Origin: CAIYPH01 sp043744375
Lineage (GTDB): Bacteria; Pseudomonadota; Alphaproteobacteria; Acetobacterales; Acetobacteraceae
DNA: 41,855 bases
Assembly: GCA_043744375.1 (NCBI GenBank)
Contig: JAYTUU010000158.1
Coordinates: 1-41,855 of the forward strand
Direction: 5' to 3'
Shown here one piece after another: positions 1-9,242 of the stretch. Position numbers and translations under genes: made by a program. Positions within the stretch are counted from its first letter, which is position 1. Each line of letters starts with the position of its first letter. The notes beneath the pieces are model-generated. The model had not been told where the DNA came from and did no database searches. It saw only the letters and a program-made list of their open reading frames with translations.

Positions 1-4
1 CAAA

Positions 5-81
5 GGCTGCTGACGCAGCCAAGAAAAGTATCGGGTTTCCAAAGGCCTCAGGCCTTTGGCGGGTCGAGGGCAGAGCCCTCG
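5..81 (-). terminator. Three-hairpin cluster downstream of the BMP-type permease gene
   Basis: Three consecutive inverted repeats lie just after the permease stop codon. They are CGAGGGC/GCCCTCG (65-81), CCAAAGGCC/GGCCTTTGG (39-59) and GGCTGC/GCAGCC (5-20). Read on the minus strand, the middle hairpin is followed by AAACCCGATACTTTTCTT, a weak U-rich tract, so a terminator is plausible. The CCAAAGGCC stem followed by GGAAACCC resembles the arm hairpins of the dispersed palindromic repeats elsewhere in the window, so this may be a diverged or partial member of that family. Confidence 0.55.
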
Positions 82-92
82 CCTTCCTTATG

Positions 93-1157
93 TTAGCGCG
101 TATGGCGCACCCGCAGCGCATGGGTGGCGAACACGTCGGCCGCCAGCAGGAAGAACAGCAGCATGCCCTGGATCACACCGCTGGCGGCGAGTGGCAGTTG
201 CTGGTTGATTTGCAGGCCTTCGCCGCCGAGGTAGAGCAGTGCCATCAGCAGGGCGGCGAACAGGATGCCGACCGGGTCGAGCCGGCCGAGGAAGGCTGCG
301 ATGATGGCGGCGAAACCGTAGCCGGGGGAGATCGTGGGCAGCAGCTGGCCGATCGGGCCGGCCACCTCGCTCACGCCGGCGAGGCCGGCCAGGCCGCCGC
401 TCAGCAGCAGGCAGAACCACACGGCACCGTCGCGCGAGAAGCCGGCATAGTCGGCGGCGCGCGGGGCGAGGCCGACGACACGGATGCGGTAGCCGGTCAG
501 GGTGCGTCCGAGCAGCAGGGCGCCGAGGGGCACGGCGGCGAGGGCGAACAGGGCGGCGATGGTGACGCGGCCGCCTTCGACCAGCAGTGGCAGCAGGGCG
601 GCGGGTTCGAACTGGCGGGATTGCGGGAAGTTGAAGCCGTCGGGGTCCTGCAATGGGCCCTGCACGGCCCAGCCGAGCAGGTGCAAAGCGATGTAGCTGA
701 GCATCAGCGTGACCAGGATTTCATGGGCGTTGAAGCGGGTGCGCAACGCTGCGGCGAGGCCGGCCCAGGCCATGCCGCCGCCGATACCAGCGAGCAGCAC
801 GGCGGGGAGCACGAACCAGCCGCCGTCCGGACCGAGCCACAGCGCCATCGCGCCGCCGGCAATCGCGCCCATGGTGAACTGTCCCTCGGCGCCGATGTTC
901 CAGACATTGGCGCGCACGCCGACGGCGATGCCGATCGCGCAGAGCAGCAGCGGGGTGGCCTTGAGGGCAAGCTCGGTGAGCCCGGAAGCGGTTTCGAGCG
1001 GGGCGACGAACAGGACGTAGAGGCAGGTCAGCGGGTCGCGGCCGAGGGCGGCGAAGAGGGCCGCGGCACCGGTCGCGGCCAGCAGCACCGCCAGGATCGG
1101 GGCGAGGGCCGCGATGGCGCGGGAGCGGGTGCTCCGCGGTTCAAGCCGCAGCCGCAT
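93..1157 (-). CDS. ABC transporter permease, BMP/nucleoside-simple sugar type (YufP-like)
   Basis: This is a 354-residue inner-membrane permease with about nine hydrophobic segments, in the BPD_transp_2 family that serves nucleoside, simple-sugar and branched-chain amino-acid importers. The stretch around residues 80-105, with ANVWNIGAEGQFTMGAIAGG, is the conserved cytoplasmic-loop region of the YufP/BmpB subfamily. The gene overlaps the end of the upstream ATPase gene by 17 bp, so the two are translationally coupled. Members usually come as two permeases plus a BMP lipoprotein. Here the gene is followed at once by a hairpin cluster, so the second permease is not directly downstream within the window. 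The substrate, nucleoside or sugar, cannot be told from sequence alone. Confidence 0.9.
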   Translation of the reverse strand: MRLRLEPRSTRSRAIAALAPILAVLLAATGAAALFAALGRDPLTCLYVLFVAPLETASGLTELALKATPLLLCAIGIAVGVRANVWNIGAEGQFTMGAIAGGAMALWLGPDGGWFVLPAVLLAGIGGGMAWAGLAAALRTRFNAHEILVTLMLSYIALHLLGWAVQGPLQDPDGFNFPQSRQFEPAALLPLLVEGGRVTIAALFALAAVPLGALLLGRTLTGYRIRVVGLAPRAADYAGFSRDGAVWFCLLLSGGLAGLAGVSEVAGPIGQLLPTISPGYGFAAIIAAFLGRLDPVGILFAALLMALLYLGGEGLQINQQLPLAASGVIQGMLLFFLLAADVFATHALRVRHTR

Positions 1158-2670
1158 CGGCGATCCCCCCCATCAGCAGGCCCATCGCGGCCACGCTCGT
1201 CGCGCGCGCCGGGCGCAGGGGGGAGAGGTGGCCGGCGTGAAGGATGGCGATCTGGTCGCAGATGGCGAAGATCTCTTCGAGGTCCTCGGAGACGATGAGC
1301 ACGCCGACGCCGCTGGCCGCGAGTTCGCGCAGAGCGAGGTGGATCGCCTGGGCGGCGCCGACATCGACGCCCCAGGTGGGGTGCGCGGCGAGCAGGACAG
1401 ATGGGCGCCCCCCCATCTCGCGACCAATAATGAACTTCTGCATGTTGCCGCCGGAGAGGCTGGCAGCGGTGGCCTCGGTGCCGGCGGCAACCACGCGGAA
1501 GGCGTCGATCACGCCGGCGGCGAAGCGGCGCAGGCGGTCGAGCCGGACCAGTCCGCCGCGGCCAAGGGCGCCCTCGGTGCCGGTCAGCAAGGCGTTCTCC
1601 GCCAGTGTGAACTCGGCAATTGCGCCGCGCCCCAGCCGTTCCTCGGGCACACTGGCCAGGCCGAGGCGGCGGCGGGCGGCGGCGCCGAGCAGCCCGGCGG
1701 GATGGCCAGCGATCGTCACCGCGGCAGGGCGATCAGCCAGGCGTTCGCCGGTCAGGGCCGCGAGCAGTTCTTTCTGCCCGTTCCCGGCCACGCCGCCGAT
1801 GCCGATGATCTCGCCTTCGCGCAGGGTGAGGCTGATGTCGTGCAGATCGGTGCCGAACGGGTCATCGGCGGGGAGTGCCAGCCGGTCCGCCACCAGCACG
1901 GGAGCGCCGGGCGCGCGGCGGATGACGTGCGTGGGGGCGGCCAGCGCCTGGCCGATCATCATCTCCGCCATGGCGGCGGCGGCGGTGACGCGCGGGGTGC
2001 AGGTGGCGACCACGCGGCCGGCGCGCAGCACCGTCGCGCGGTCGCACAGCGCCTGGATTTCCGCCAGTTTGTGGCTGATGTAGAGGATGCTGCACCCTTC
2101 GGCGGCGAGGCGGCGGAGCATGGCGAACAGGCCCTCGACCTCCTGCGGCGTCAGCACCGAGGTGGGTTCGTCGAGGATCAGGAGGCGCGGCTCCTGCAAC
2201 AGGCAGCGCAGGATTTCGACGCGCTGGCGCTCGCCGACCGAGAGGTGGTGGACGTGGCGGGCCGGATCGACGGCCAGACCATAGCGGGCGGCGACGCTGG
2301 CGATGCGGGCGGCGAGTGCCGGCAGTTTCTCGCGCGTGCCGAGGCCGAGGGCGATGTTCTCGGCGACGGTCAGCGTTTCGAACAAGGAGAAATGCTGGAA
2401 CACCATGCCGATGCCGAGCCGGCGGGCGGCGTTCGGGTCGGCCACCGTGACCGGGCGGCCTTCCCACCGGATTTCACCGGCGTCGGGCTGGACGACGCCG
2501 TAGATGATTTTCACCAGGGTTGACTTGCCGGCGCCGTTCTCGCCGAGCAGGGCATGGATTGCGCCGGGTGCGACCACGAGATCGACGCCGTCATTGGCCC
2601 GCATGGCGCCGTAGCACTTGGTGATGCCGCGGAGTTCGAGCCGGGGGATGTCGAGGGGTGGAGTCACCAT
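1141..2670 (-). CDS. ABC transporter ATP-binding protein with two nucleotide-binding domains (YufO/RbsA-like)
   Basis: This 509-residue protein is the energising subunit of a nucleoside/simple-sugar importer and carries two fused ATPase domains. The first has a complete set of motifs: Walker A GENGAGKST (43-51), signature LSVGE (143-147) and Walker B LLILDEP (163-169). The second is degenerate in the way usual for this family: GVAGNGQKEL in place of Walker A, LSGGN (405-409), then AAHPTWGVDVGA. The start chosen is the ATG at 2670, giving MVTPPLDIPRLELRG, where homology begins. A longer reading frame would add 29 unconvincing residues. It is the first gene of a two-gene operon with the permease. 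The sulfotransferase gene diverges from it across a 112-bp gap that must hold both promoters. Confidence 0.92.
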   Translation of the reverse strand: MVTPPLDIPRLELRGITKCYGAMRANDGVDLVVAPGAIHALLGENGAGKSTLVKIIYGVVQPDAGEIRWEGRPVTVADPNAARRLGIGMVFQHFSLFETLTVAENIALGLGTREKLPALAARIASVAARYGLAVDPARHVHHLSVGERQRVEILRCLLQEPRLLILDEPTSVLTPQEVEGLFAMLRRLAAEGCSILYISHKLAEIQALCDRATVLRAGRVVATCTPRVTAAAAMAEMMIGQALAAPTHVIRRAPGAPVLVADRLALPADDPFGTDLHDISLTLREGEIIGIGGVAGNGQKELLAALTGERLADRPAAVTIAGHPAGLLGAAARRRLGLASVPEERLGRGAIAEFTLAENALLTGTEGALGRGGLVRLDRLRRFAAGVIDAFRVVAAGTEATAASLSGGNMQKFIIGREMGGRPSVLLAAHPTWGVDVGAAQAIHLALRELAASGVGVLIVSEDLEEIFAICDQIAILHAGHLSPLRPARATSVAAMGLLMGGIADAAAA

Positions 2671-2782
2671 AAGCCACCGATACCAGCGGAGCGATGGCGG
2701 GGAAATGGGCCTTCGCGACTTGCAATGGCCGAATAGTACGGCATCATGGGTGGGCAATCAGATCGATTAGGAGGAAACCCGC

Positions 2783-3409
2783 ATGGCTTTGTCCGTTATC
2801 GGCGCCGGCTTCGGCCGCACCGGAACCGCTTCACTCAAGCTTGCGCTCGAACAACTCGGCTGCGGCCCCTGCCACCATATGGAGGAGGTGCTAAAAAATC
2901 CGGCGCAACTGCCGCTGTGGCAGGACGCCGCGGCCGGCCGGGCGGTCGACTGGGAGCAGGTATTCGCCGGCTATGGGTCGATGGTGGACTGGCCGGGCGC
3001 GCATTTCTGGCGCGAACTCGCTGATCGCTATCCGGCAGGGAAGGTGCTGCTCTCCGTGCGCCCGGAGGAGATCTGGTGGAAGAGTTTCGCCGGCACCATC
3101 AACGTCCTGCTGCAGACCCCTGCGGCGATCCCGGTGCCGCATATCCGCGCCACCGTGACGATGGCGGCCGAGCTGATCGCCCGGCAAACCTTCCGGGGCG
3201 CGACCGACAAGCCGTCGATCCTGTCGGCCTATCGCCGGCGCATCGAGGAGGTGCGCGCGGCGATCGCGCCGGAGCGGCTGCTGGTGTTCGATGTGGCCGA
3301 GGGCTGGGCGCCGTTGTGCGGATTTCTCGGCGTGCCCGTTCCGCCGACAGCGTTTCCGCGCGTCAATTCGACCGAGGAATTCTGGGCGCGTATTCGCGGC
3401 GGTGGATAG
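2783..3409 (+). CDS. Sulfotransferase family protein (Sulfotransfer_4-like)
   Basis: This is a 208-residue soluble protein with the fold signatures of PAPS-dependent sulfotransferases. The N-terminal loop GFGRTGT (9-15) corresponds to the 5'-phosphosulfate binding loop, and SVRPEEIWWKSF (91-102) supplies the Arg and Ser expected to bind the 3'-phosphate. Its length and the GAGFGRTGT opening match the Sulfotransfer_4 branch, whose members are common in bacteria but seldom have a known acceptor. A strong ribosome binding site, TAGGAGG, sits about 9 bp before the ATG and fixes the start. It is a single gene, divergent from the BMP-type importer and convergent with the next operon. The substrate is unknown. 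Confidence 0.85.
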   Translation: MALSVIGAGFGRTGTASLKLALEQLGCGPCHHMEEVLKNPAQLPLWQDAAAGRAVDWEQVFAGYGSMVDWPGAHFWRELADRYPAGKVLLSVRPEEIWWKSFAGTINVLLQTPAAIPVPHIRATVTMAAELIARQTFRGATDKPSILSAYRRRIEEVRAAIAPERLLVFDVAEGWAPLCGFLGVPVPPTAFPRVNSTEEFWARIRGGG

Positions 3410-3451
3410 CGCGCAGCAGTGAGGAGGGCGCGGCTGGGCTGGGCGCGGCAT

Positions 3452-4363
3452 CTATTCCTTCACGGCGCCAGTCAGGCTGGAGACGTAGTATTCGACAAAG
3501 AACATGTAGAAGATCGCGACCGGCAGCGAGCCAAGCAGCGCGCCGGCCATCAAGGCGCCCCAGTGGTAGACGTCGCCCGAGACGAGTTCGGTCAGGATGG
3601 CCACCGGCACGGTTTTCTTTTCCGTCGAGGAAATGAAAGCCAGCGCATAGATGAACTCATTCCACGACAGGGTGAAGGCGAAGATGCCGGCGGAGATCAG
3701 GCCGGGGACGGCGAGCGGCAGGGTGATGCGACGCAGGATTTGCAGGCGCGAGGCGCCGTCGATCAGCGCGCATTCCTCAAGCTCGTAGGGGATGGATTTG
3801 AAATAGCCGATCAGCAGCCAGGTGCAGAACGGCACCAGGAAGGTCGGGTAGGTCAGCACCAGGGCGTAGGGCGTGTCGAACAGGCCGAGCTGATAGACGA
3901 CCTGGGCGAGCGGGATGAACAGGATCGAAGGTGGCACGAGATAGGCCGCGTAGATGGCCAGGCCCACATAGTCGGAGCCGCGGAAGCGCAGGCGCTGGAT
4001 GGCGTAGGCGGCGAGCACGCTGGCGACCAGCGACAGCACGGTGGAGCCGACCGCGATGCCCATCGTGGTGACGAGCCAGTGCGGGTAGTCGGTGTCGAAC
4101 AGCAGCTTCTTGATGTTCGCCAGGGTCGGCGAATTCACCCAGAACGGGTTGTTGTCCTTGTAGTTCAGAAGTTCCACATCCGGTTTGAACGTGGTGATCG
4201 TCATCCAGTAGAACGGGAACAGCAGGACGATGAGGAAAATCACCAGCGGGATATAGACTGTGACAATGCGGCGGGCCCGACTGTCCCACGACATCAGCTG
4301 CGGGCCGTCGGCCTCGGTGACCGCGGGTTGTTCGGCGGTGGTGCCGGTGGCTGCGTTAGTCAT
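3452..4363 (-). CDS. Carbohydrate ABC transporter permease, MalG type
   Basis: This 303-residue inner-membrane subunit of a CUT1 sugar importer has about six transmembrane segments after a 35-residue cytoplasmic N-terminus. The EAA loop that docks on the ATPase is at about 195-220 (EECALIDGASRLQILRRITLP), close to the MalG consensus. The periplasmic segment after the first helix is long (residues 58-98), also usual in MalG proteins. The gene is last in the operon and overlaps the MalF-type gene by 8 bp. No clear terminator is visible in the 42 bp between it and the convergent sulfotransferase gene. Confidence 0.93.
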   Translation of the reverse strand: MTNAATGTTAEQPAVTEADGPQLMSWDSRARRIVTVYIPLVIFLIVLLFPFYWMTITTFKPDVELLNYKDNNPFWVNSPTLANIKKLLFDTDYPHWLVTTMGIAVGSTVLSLVASVLAAYAIQRLRFRGSDYVGLAIYAAYLVPPSILFIPLAQVVYQLGLFDTPYALVLTYPTFLVPFCTWLLIGYFKSIPYELEECALIDGASRLQILRRITLPLAVPGLISAGIFAFTLSWNEFIYALAFISSTEKKTVPVAILTELVSGDVYHWGALMAGALLGSLPVAIFYMFFVEYYVSSLTGAVKE

Positions 4364-5306
4364 TATCGTCGGATCCTTGCTGCCACTTGCGCCGTCCGAG
4401 AGCGTAATAGCTGAACAGCGTCGCGAAGACGAGGAAGGGGATCATGGCGACCGCGATGGCCGCTCCCTCGCCGAGTTGTGCGCCGGGGATGCCGCGCTGG
4501 AAGGCGAGGGTCGCCATCAGATGGGTGGCGTTGATCGGGCCGCCGCGGGTGATGGCGTAGACGAGCTGGAAATCGGTAAAGGTGAAGAGCACCGAGAAGG
4601 TCATCACGATCGCCAGGATCGGCATCAGCAGCGGCGAGGTGATGTGGCGGAAGCTCTGCCAGGGCGAGGCGCCATCGAGCAGGGCGGCCTCATAGAGCGA
4701 GGGCGAAATGGTTTGCAGCCCGGCCAGCAGAGTGATCGCCACGAACGGAATGCCGCGCCAGATGTTGGCGACGATGAGCGACCAGCGGGCGGCCCAGGGG
4801 GTGCCGAGGAAGTCGATGTATTTGTCCAGGATGCCGAGCTTGTCGACCAGGACGTAGGAGATGATCGAGAACTGCGGATCGTAGATCCACCAGAAGGCGA
4901 TCGCCGACAGCACGGTGGGGACGATGTAGGGCAGCAGGATGATGGCGCGGATGACGGACTTGAACGGGAGGTTGTGGTTCAGCAGCAAGGCGAGCCACAG
5001 GCCGAGGCCGAATTTCCCAATCGTTGCCACAATCGTATAGAACATCGTGTTCCACACCGAATTGATGAAGATCGGGTCATCCATCAGATAGATGAAATTC
5101 TCGAGCCCGACCCATTCGCCGTTGCCACCGATTTCGGTGTCGGTGAACGCAAGGTAGATGCCCAGACCGAGCGGATAGGTAAGGAACGCCAGCAGCAGGC
5201 CGACGGCAGGCAGCAGGCAGATGAAGATCAGGAAAGGCTTGTAATCGAACAGCCGCGCCAGCCAACTCGGCTCGCTGCGTTTCGCCACCCAGGTTGTCGC
5301 GTCCAT
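4356..5306 (-). CDS. Carbohydrate ABC transporter permease, MalF/UgpA type
   Basis: This 316-residue inner-membrane subunit partners the MalG-type protein. Hydrophobic helices start at about residue 24, and the EAA loop is at about 206-229 (EAALLDGASPWQSFRHITSP). The final Leu-Pro of the consensus is Ser-Pro here, a mild departure. The start chosen is the ATG at 5306, because GGAAAGGCAGG lies just upstream. A TTG nine codons earlier (5333) is possible but would place its ribosome binding site against the hairpin at 5341-5364. The gene lies between the binding-protein and MalG genes of one operon. Confidence 0.92.
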   Translation of the reverse strand: MDATTWVAKRSEPSWLARLFDYKPFLIFICLLPAVGLLLAFLTYPLGLGIYLAFTDTEIGGNGEWVGLENFIYLMDDPIFINSVWNTMFYTIVATIGKFGLGLWLALLLNHNLPFKSVIRAIILLPYIVPTVLSAIAFWWIYDPQFSIISYVLVDKLGILDKYIDFLGTPWAARWSLIVANIWRGIPFVAITLLAGLQTISPSLYEAALLDGASPWQSFRHITSPLLMPILAIVMTFSVLFTFTDFQLVYAITRGGPINATHLMATLAFQRGIPGAQLGEGAAIAVAMIPFLVFATLFSYYALGRRKWQQGSDDND

Positions 5307-5340
5307 AGCCTGCCTTTCCGATACTCTATCCAAACCGGTA

Positions 5341-5364
5341 GCCGGCGGGCCGAAGCCCGCCGGC
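5341..5364 (-). promoter_or_regulatory. Intercistronic hairpin with C(UUCG)G tetraloop
   Basis: A perfect 10-bp inverted repeat, GCCGGCGGGC / GCCCGCCGGC, closes a four-base loop that reads TTCG on the transcribed strand and is flanked by C and G. This is the exceptionally stable cUUCGg tetraloop. It sits 10 bp after the binding-protein stop codon and before the first permease gene. By analogy with malE-malF, such a stem would protect the 3' end of the binding-protein message and let the binding protein outnumber the permeases. No U-tract follows, so a full terminator is unlikely. Confidence 0.75.
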
Positions 5365-5374
5365 GTCCGTCAGC

Positions 5375-6709
5375 TCAAGCCTTGCGGTAGATGCGCGTGA
5401 GGCGGCGCTCGGCTTCCTTGGCGGCGTCCTGCGGCGTGGCCTGGCCGGCGCAAACGGCCGCGACCATCTGCACAAGCACGTATTCGGCCGAAACCGCACC
5501 GGAGGCGGCCGAGATCGGGCCCTTGTAGCCGTCCCAGAACGGCATTTTCTGCGCGTCGCGGAAGGGCAGGATCTTCGGGTCCTGGGTCCAGGCGTCCGAC
5601 TGGTCGAAAGCGAGCAGCGGGTGCGCCCAGTAGCCGAGGCACTTGGTCAGCCAGGGGTCGTACTGCTCGACTTCCATCATGAAGCGGAGGTATTCCTTGC
5701 CGGCGTTCGGGAACTTCGTGTGCTTGAAGATCATCGCGTTCAGCGTGTTGGCCGATTCCGGATACAGCTTGCCCTTGGCTCCGGGCAGGCGGGCGTGCTC
5801 GGTGTCGGCAGCGATGCGCGCGGTTTTCGGATCGTTCTTGAGCACGAAGTAGATCGACACACCGTTGTTGGTGAGGCTGATTTCCTCGGCGATGAAGGCT
5901 TTGTTGTTCGAAGGGTCGAGCCAGGACAGCGTGCCGGGAATGAAGGTCTTGTAGAGCTCGGCCGAGTACTTCAACGCCTCGATCGTCTCCTTGCTGTTGA
6001 TCTTGACAGCACCCTTCTCATCGACCGCGTAGGCGCCATGCGACCACAGCAGCCAGGTGGCGGTGCCGTTGCCGTCGCCGACGGCGTTGCCGAGCGCGAA
6101 GCCGGTGGGGTGGCCGTTCTTCTGCAGCTTGCGGCTGAGATCGAGGAACTTGTCCATCTCGTTGGGGATGCTGCTGTAGCCGGCCTCGCCGACCCAGGAC
6201 TTGCGATAGGTCATCGCGCCGCCGCCGCAGCCCATCGGGATCGACAGCCATTGGTTGGTGCCGAACTTCTTGCCGTAACGCTCGGGCAGCACGCCCCAGC
6301 CGCCGTATTTCTTGCCGAGGTATTCGGCGACCGCGGTCATGTCGAGAATCTTGTCGGCATACAGATGCGGATCGGCTGCCCAGCCGGCGACCACGTCCGG
6401 CCCGGCGCCGGTGCGCGCGGCGACGGCGACCTGGGCGCGGATGTCTTCCCAGCCGACGAAATCGGTGCGCACGGCAACGCCGGTCGCCTTGGTGAATTTC
6501 GCCGTGTTTTCGTTCCAGATGGTCTCATCGGGATCGACGAACTTGGATGGGCGGATGACGCGCAGGGTGGCGCCGGCCTCGATCGGCTGCTTCGGCGGCT
6601 CGACCTTGACGATGGGAATGGCGGATGCCGCCGGGCTGCTGTCAAGCGTGGCGGCGGCGAGTGCGGTGCCTCCGACAACGAACGAGTCGCGACGCGTAAA
6701 GCCTGTCAT
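5375..6709 (-). CDS. Extracellular solute-binding protein of a carbohydrate ABC importer (family 1), Tat signal
   Basis: This 444-residue periplasmic binding protein should deliver a sugar-type substrate to the two permeases downstream. The N-terminus has a twin-arginine motif (TRRDSFV, residues 5-11), a hydrophobic stretch and an Ala-rich end near residue 29, so export by Tat is likely. The body resembles UgpB/MalE-type proteins, with FVGWEDIRAQVAVAARTGAGPDVVAGW near residue 80. A ribosome binding site, GGGAGGT, lies about 7 bp before the ATG. The gene sits between the ATPase gene and the stabilising hairpin in the same operon. The substrate cannot be named from sequence. Confidence 0.92.
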   Translation of the reverse strand: MTGFTRRDSFVVGGTALAAATLDSSPAASAIPIVKVEPPKQPIEAGATLRVIRPSKFVDPDETIWNENTAKFTKATGVAVRTDFVGWEDIRAQVAVAARTGAGPDVVAGWAADPHLYADKILDMTAVAEYLGKKYGGWGVLPERYGKKFGTNQWLSIPMGCGGGAMTYRKSWVGEAGYSSIPNEMDKFLDLSRKLQKNGHPTGFALGNAVGDGNGTATWLLWSHGAYAVDEKGAVKINSKETIEALKYSAELYKTFIPGTLSWLDPSNNKAFIAEEISLTNNGVSIYFVLKNDPKTARIAADTEHARLPGAKGKLYPESANTLNAMIFKHTKFPNAGKEYLRFMMEVEQYDPWLTKCLGYWAHPLLAFDQSDAWTQDPKILPFRDAQKMPFWDGYKGPISAASGAVSAEYVLVQMVAAVCAGQATPQDAAKEAERRLTRIYRKA

Positions 6710-6784
6710 GGTCTAGACCTCCCGAAAATGCGGCGGTGCGGCCGCTTGTTGCACGCTGTAGGCGCCGGCAGGCTCAGAAGCCGC

Positions 6785-7855
<1,071 letters not shown>

Positions 7856-8050
7856 CGGCCTTGCGTGCCTTCCCGTGGAGTTCTGAGGCCTTGCGGCCGC
7901 TTATCGCCACGATAGGGGAAAGGCGCGCAGTTTGCCAATGGGTTGAACGGCGCCAGCCGCTGATTTGTCCGGGCGGCGTGATCTGGGTCAATGCGTGCGC
8001 CGTCGGAAGGTGTCATGTAATCATTTGGTACGAAGCGGATCGAGGTGACG

Positions 8051-9232
8051 ATGGCAGAGCATGGCGACCCACCAGCGCTTGGCGTGGGCGTCGATATGCC
8101 CGCGCGGACCGGCGCGATGGTGACGACAGGCGGGCCGGGTGGAGAGGCGCCGCGGGGCGCATCGGTGGTGATCGACGCCGGGGTTGTGCCTGCGCGGCGC
8201 GGCCTGTGGCTCGCATTGGCCGTGGTCCTGGCGGCGGCGATCGGCGGCGGTTGGTTCATCTGGGAGCGGCCACTGGCCGTGCGGATGGCCGTGGTGACGC
8301 GCGGTGCGGCGATCGAGGCGGTCTATGCAACGGGGGTGGTCGAGGCGATCACCCATGCGCGCGTCGGCACGACGGTGGCGGGGCGCGTGGTCGAGATTGC
8401 GGTGGAGGAGGGCGACGCGGTGGCCGCAGGGGCGCTGCTGGCGCGGCTCGACGATCGCCAGGCGCGGCAGCGGCAGGAGGACGCGCAGGCACGGCTGGCC
8501 TTCGCCGAACAGGAGTTGCGGCGCGGGCAAACTCTGCTCGCAACCGGCGCGCGGCCGCTGGCGCAGGTGCAGCAGAGCATGCGCGAGCGTGACCAGGCGG
8601 CGGCGGGGGTCGAACTCGCGACGCGTCAGATCGAGGACTATCGCATCGTCGCGCCGTTCGCCGGCACCGTCATGCGCCGCCTCGTGCAGGCGGGCGAAAC
8701 GCTGGCGGCGAATGCGGCGTTGCTCGAACTGGCGGCGCCGGCGCCGCTGCGGGTGGCGGCGGATGTCGACGAGCGCGAGATCGCGCAGCTTCGCATCGGG
8801 CAGGCGGTGGCGATCCATGCCGATGCGTTTCCGGGCCGGGCCTTCACCGCCGCGGTGACCAATATTCGCCGCGAGGGCAACAGCGCGACGCGGACGTTTC
8901 GCGTCGAGGTGGATTTGCCCGCTGACAACCGTTCCGGAGACGGACTGCTGATCGGCATGACGGTCGATGTGAACATCGTCGTCGCCGAAAGGGCGAACGC
9001 GCTGCTGGTGCCCGCCGCGGCGCTGCGTCACGATCCGCCGGCGGGCGGACGGGCCGGGCCGGCCTGGGTGTTCGCGGTGGTCGACGGCCGGACGCGCCGC
9101 GTGGCGGTGACGACCGGGGCGATGGGTGCGGACGCGGTCGAGGTGACCGGCGGGCTTGATCCGGACAGCACGGTGGTCGCCGACGGCGCGGCCCGGCTGC
9201 GCGAAGGCCAGCGGGTGCGCCGCCAGCCATGA
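8051..9232 (+). CDS. Efflux membrane fusion protein (HlyD/MacA-like periplasmic adaptor)
   Basis: This 393-residue protein is the periplasmic adaptor of an ABC exporter. A single membrane anchor lies at about residues 51-70, followed by a biotinyl-lipoyl half (VGTTVAGRVVEIAVEEGDAVAAGALLARLDD), an alpha-helical hairpin rich in Gln/Arg/Glu (about 135-180) and a beta-barrel domain. The ATG at 8051 is preferred because GAGG lies 5 bp before it; a GTG two codons upstream is less likely. The 50-residue cytoplasmic N-terminus is longer than usual, so a later start cannot be excluded. The permease gene starts 10 bp after its stop. The order adaptor, permease, ATPase matches DevBCA-type exporters. Confidence 0.9.
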   Translation: MAEHGDPPALGVGVDMPARTGAMVTTGGPGGEAPRGASVVIDAGVVPARRGLWLALAVVLAAAIGGGWFIWERPLAVRMAVVTRGAAIEAVYATGVVEAITHARVGTTVAGRVVEIAVEEGDAVAAGALLARLDDRQARQRQEDAQARLAFAEQELRRGQTLLATGARPLAQVQQSMRERDQAAAGVELATRQIEDYRIVAPFAGTVMRRLVQAGETLAANAALLELAAPAPLRVAADVDEREIAQLRIGQAVAIHADAFPGRAFTAAVTNIRREGNSATRTFRVEVDLPADNRSGDGLLIGMTVDVNIVVAERANALLVPAAALRHDPPAGGRAGPAWVFAVVDGRTRRVAVTTGAMGADAVEVTGGLDPDSTVVADGAARLREGQRVRRQP

Positions 9233-9242
9233 CGCCCCCCCG

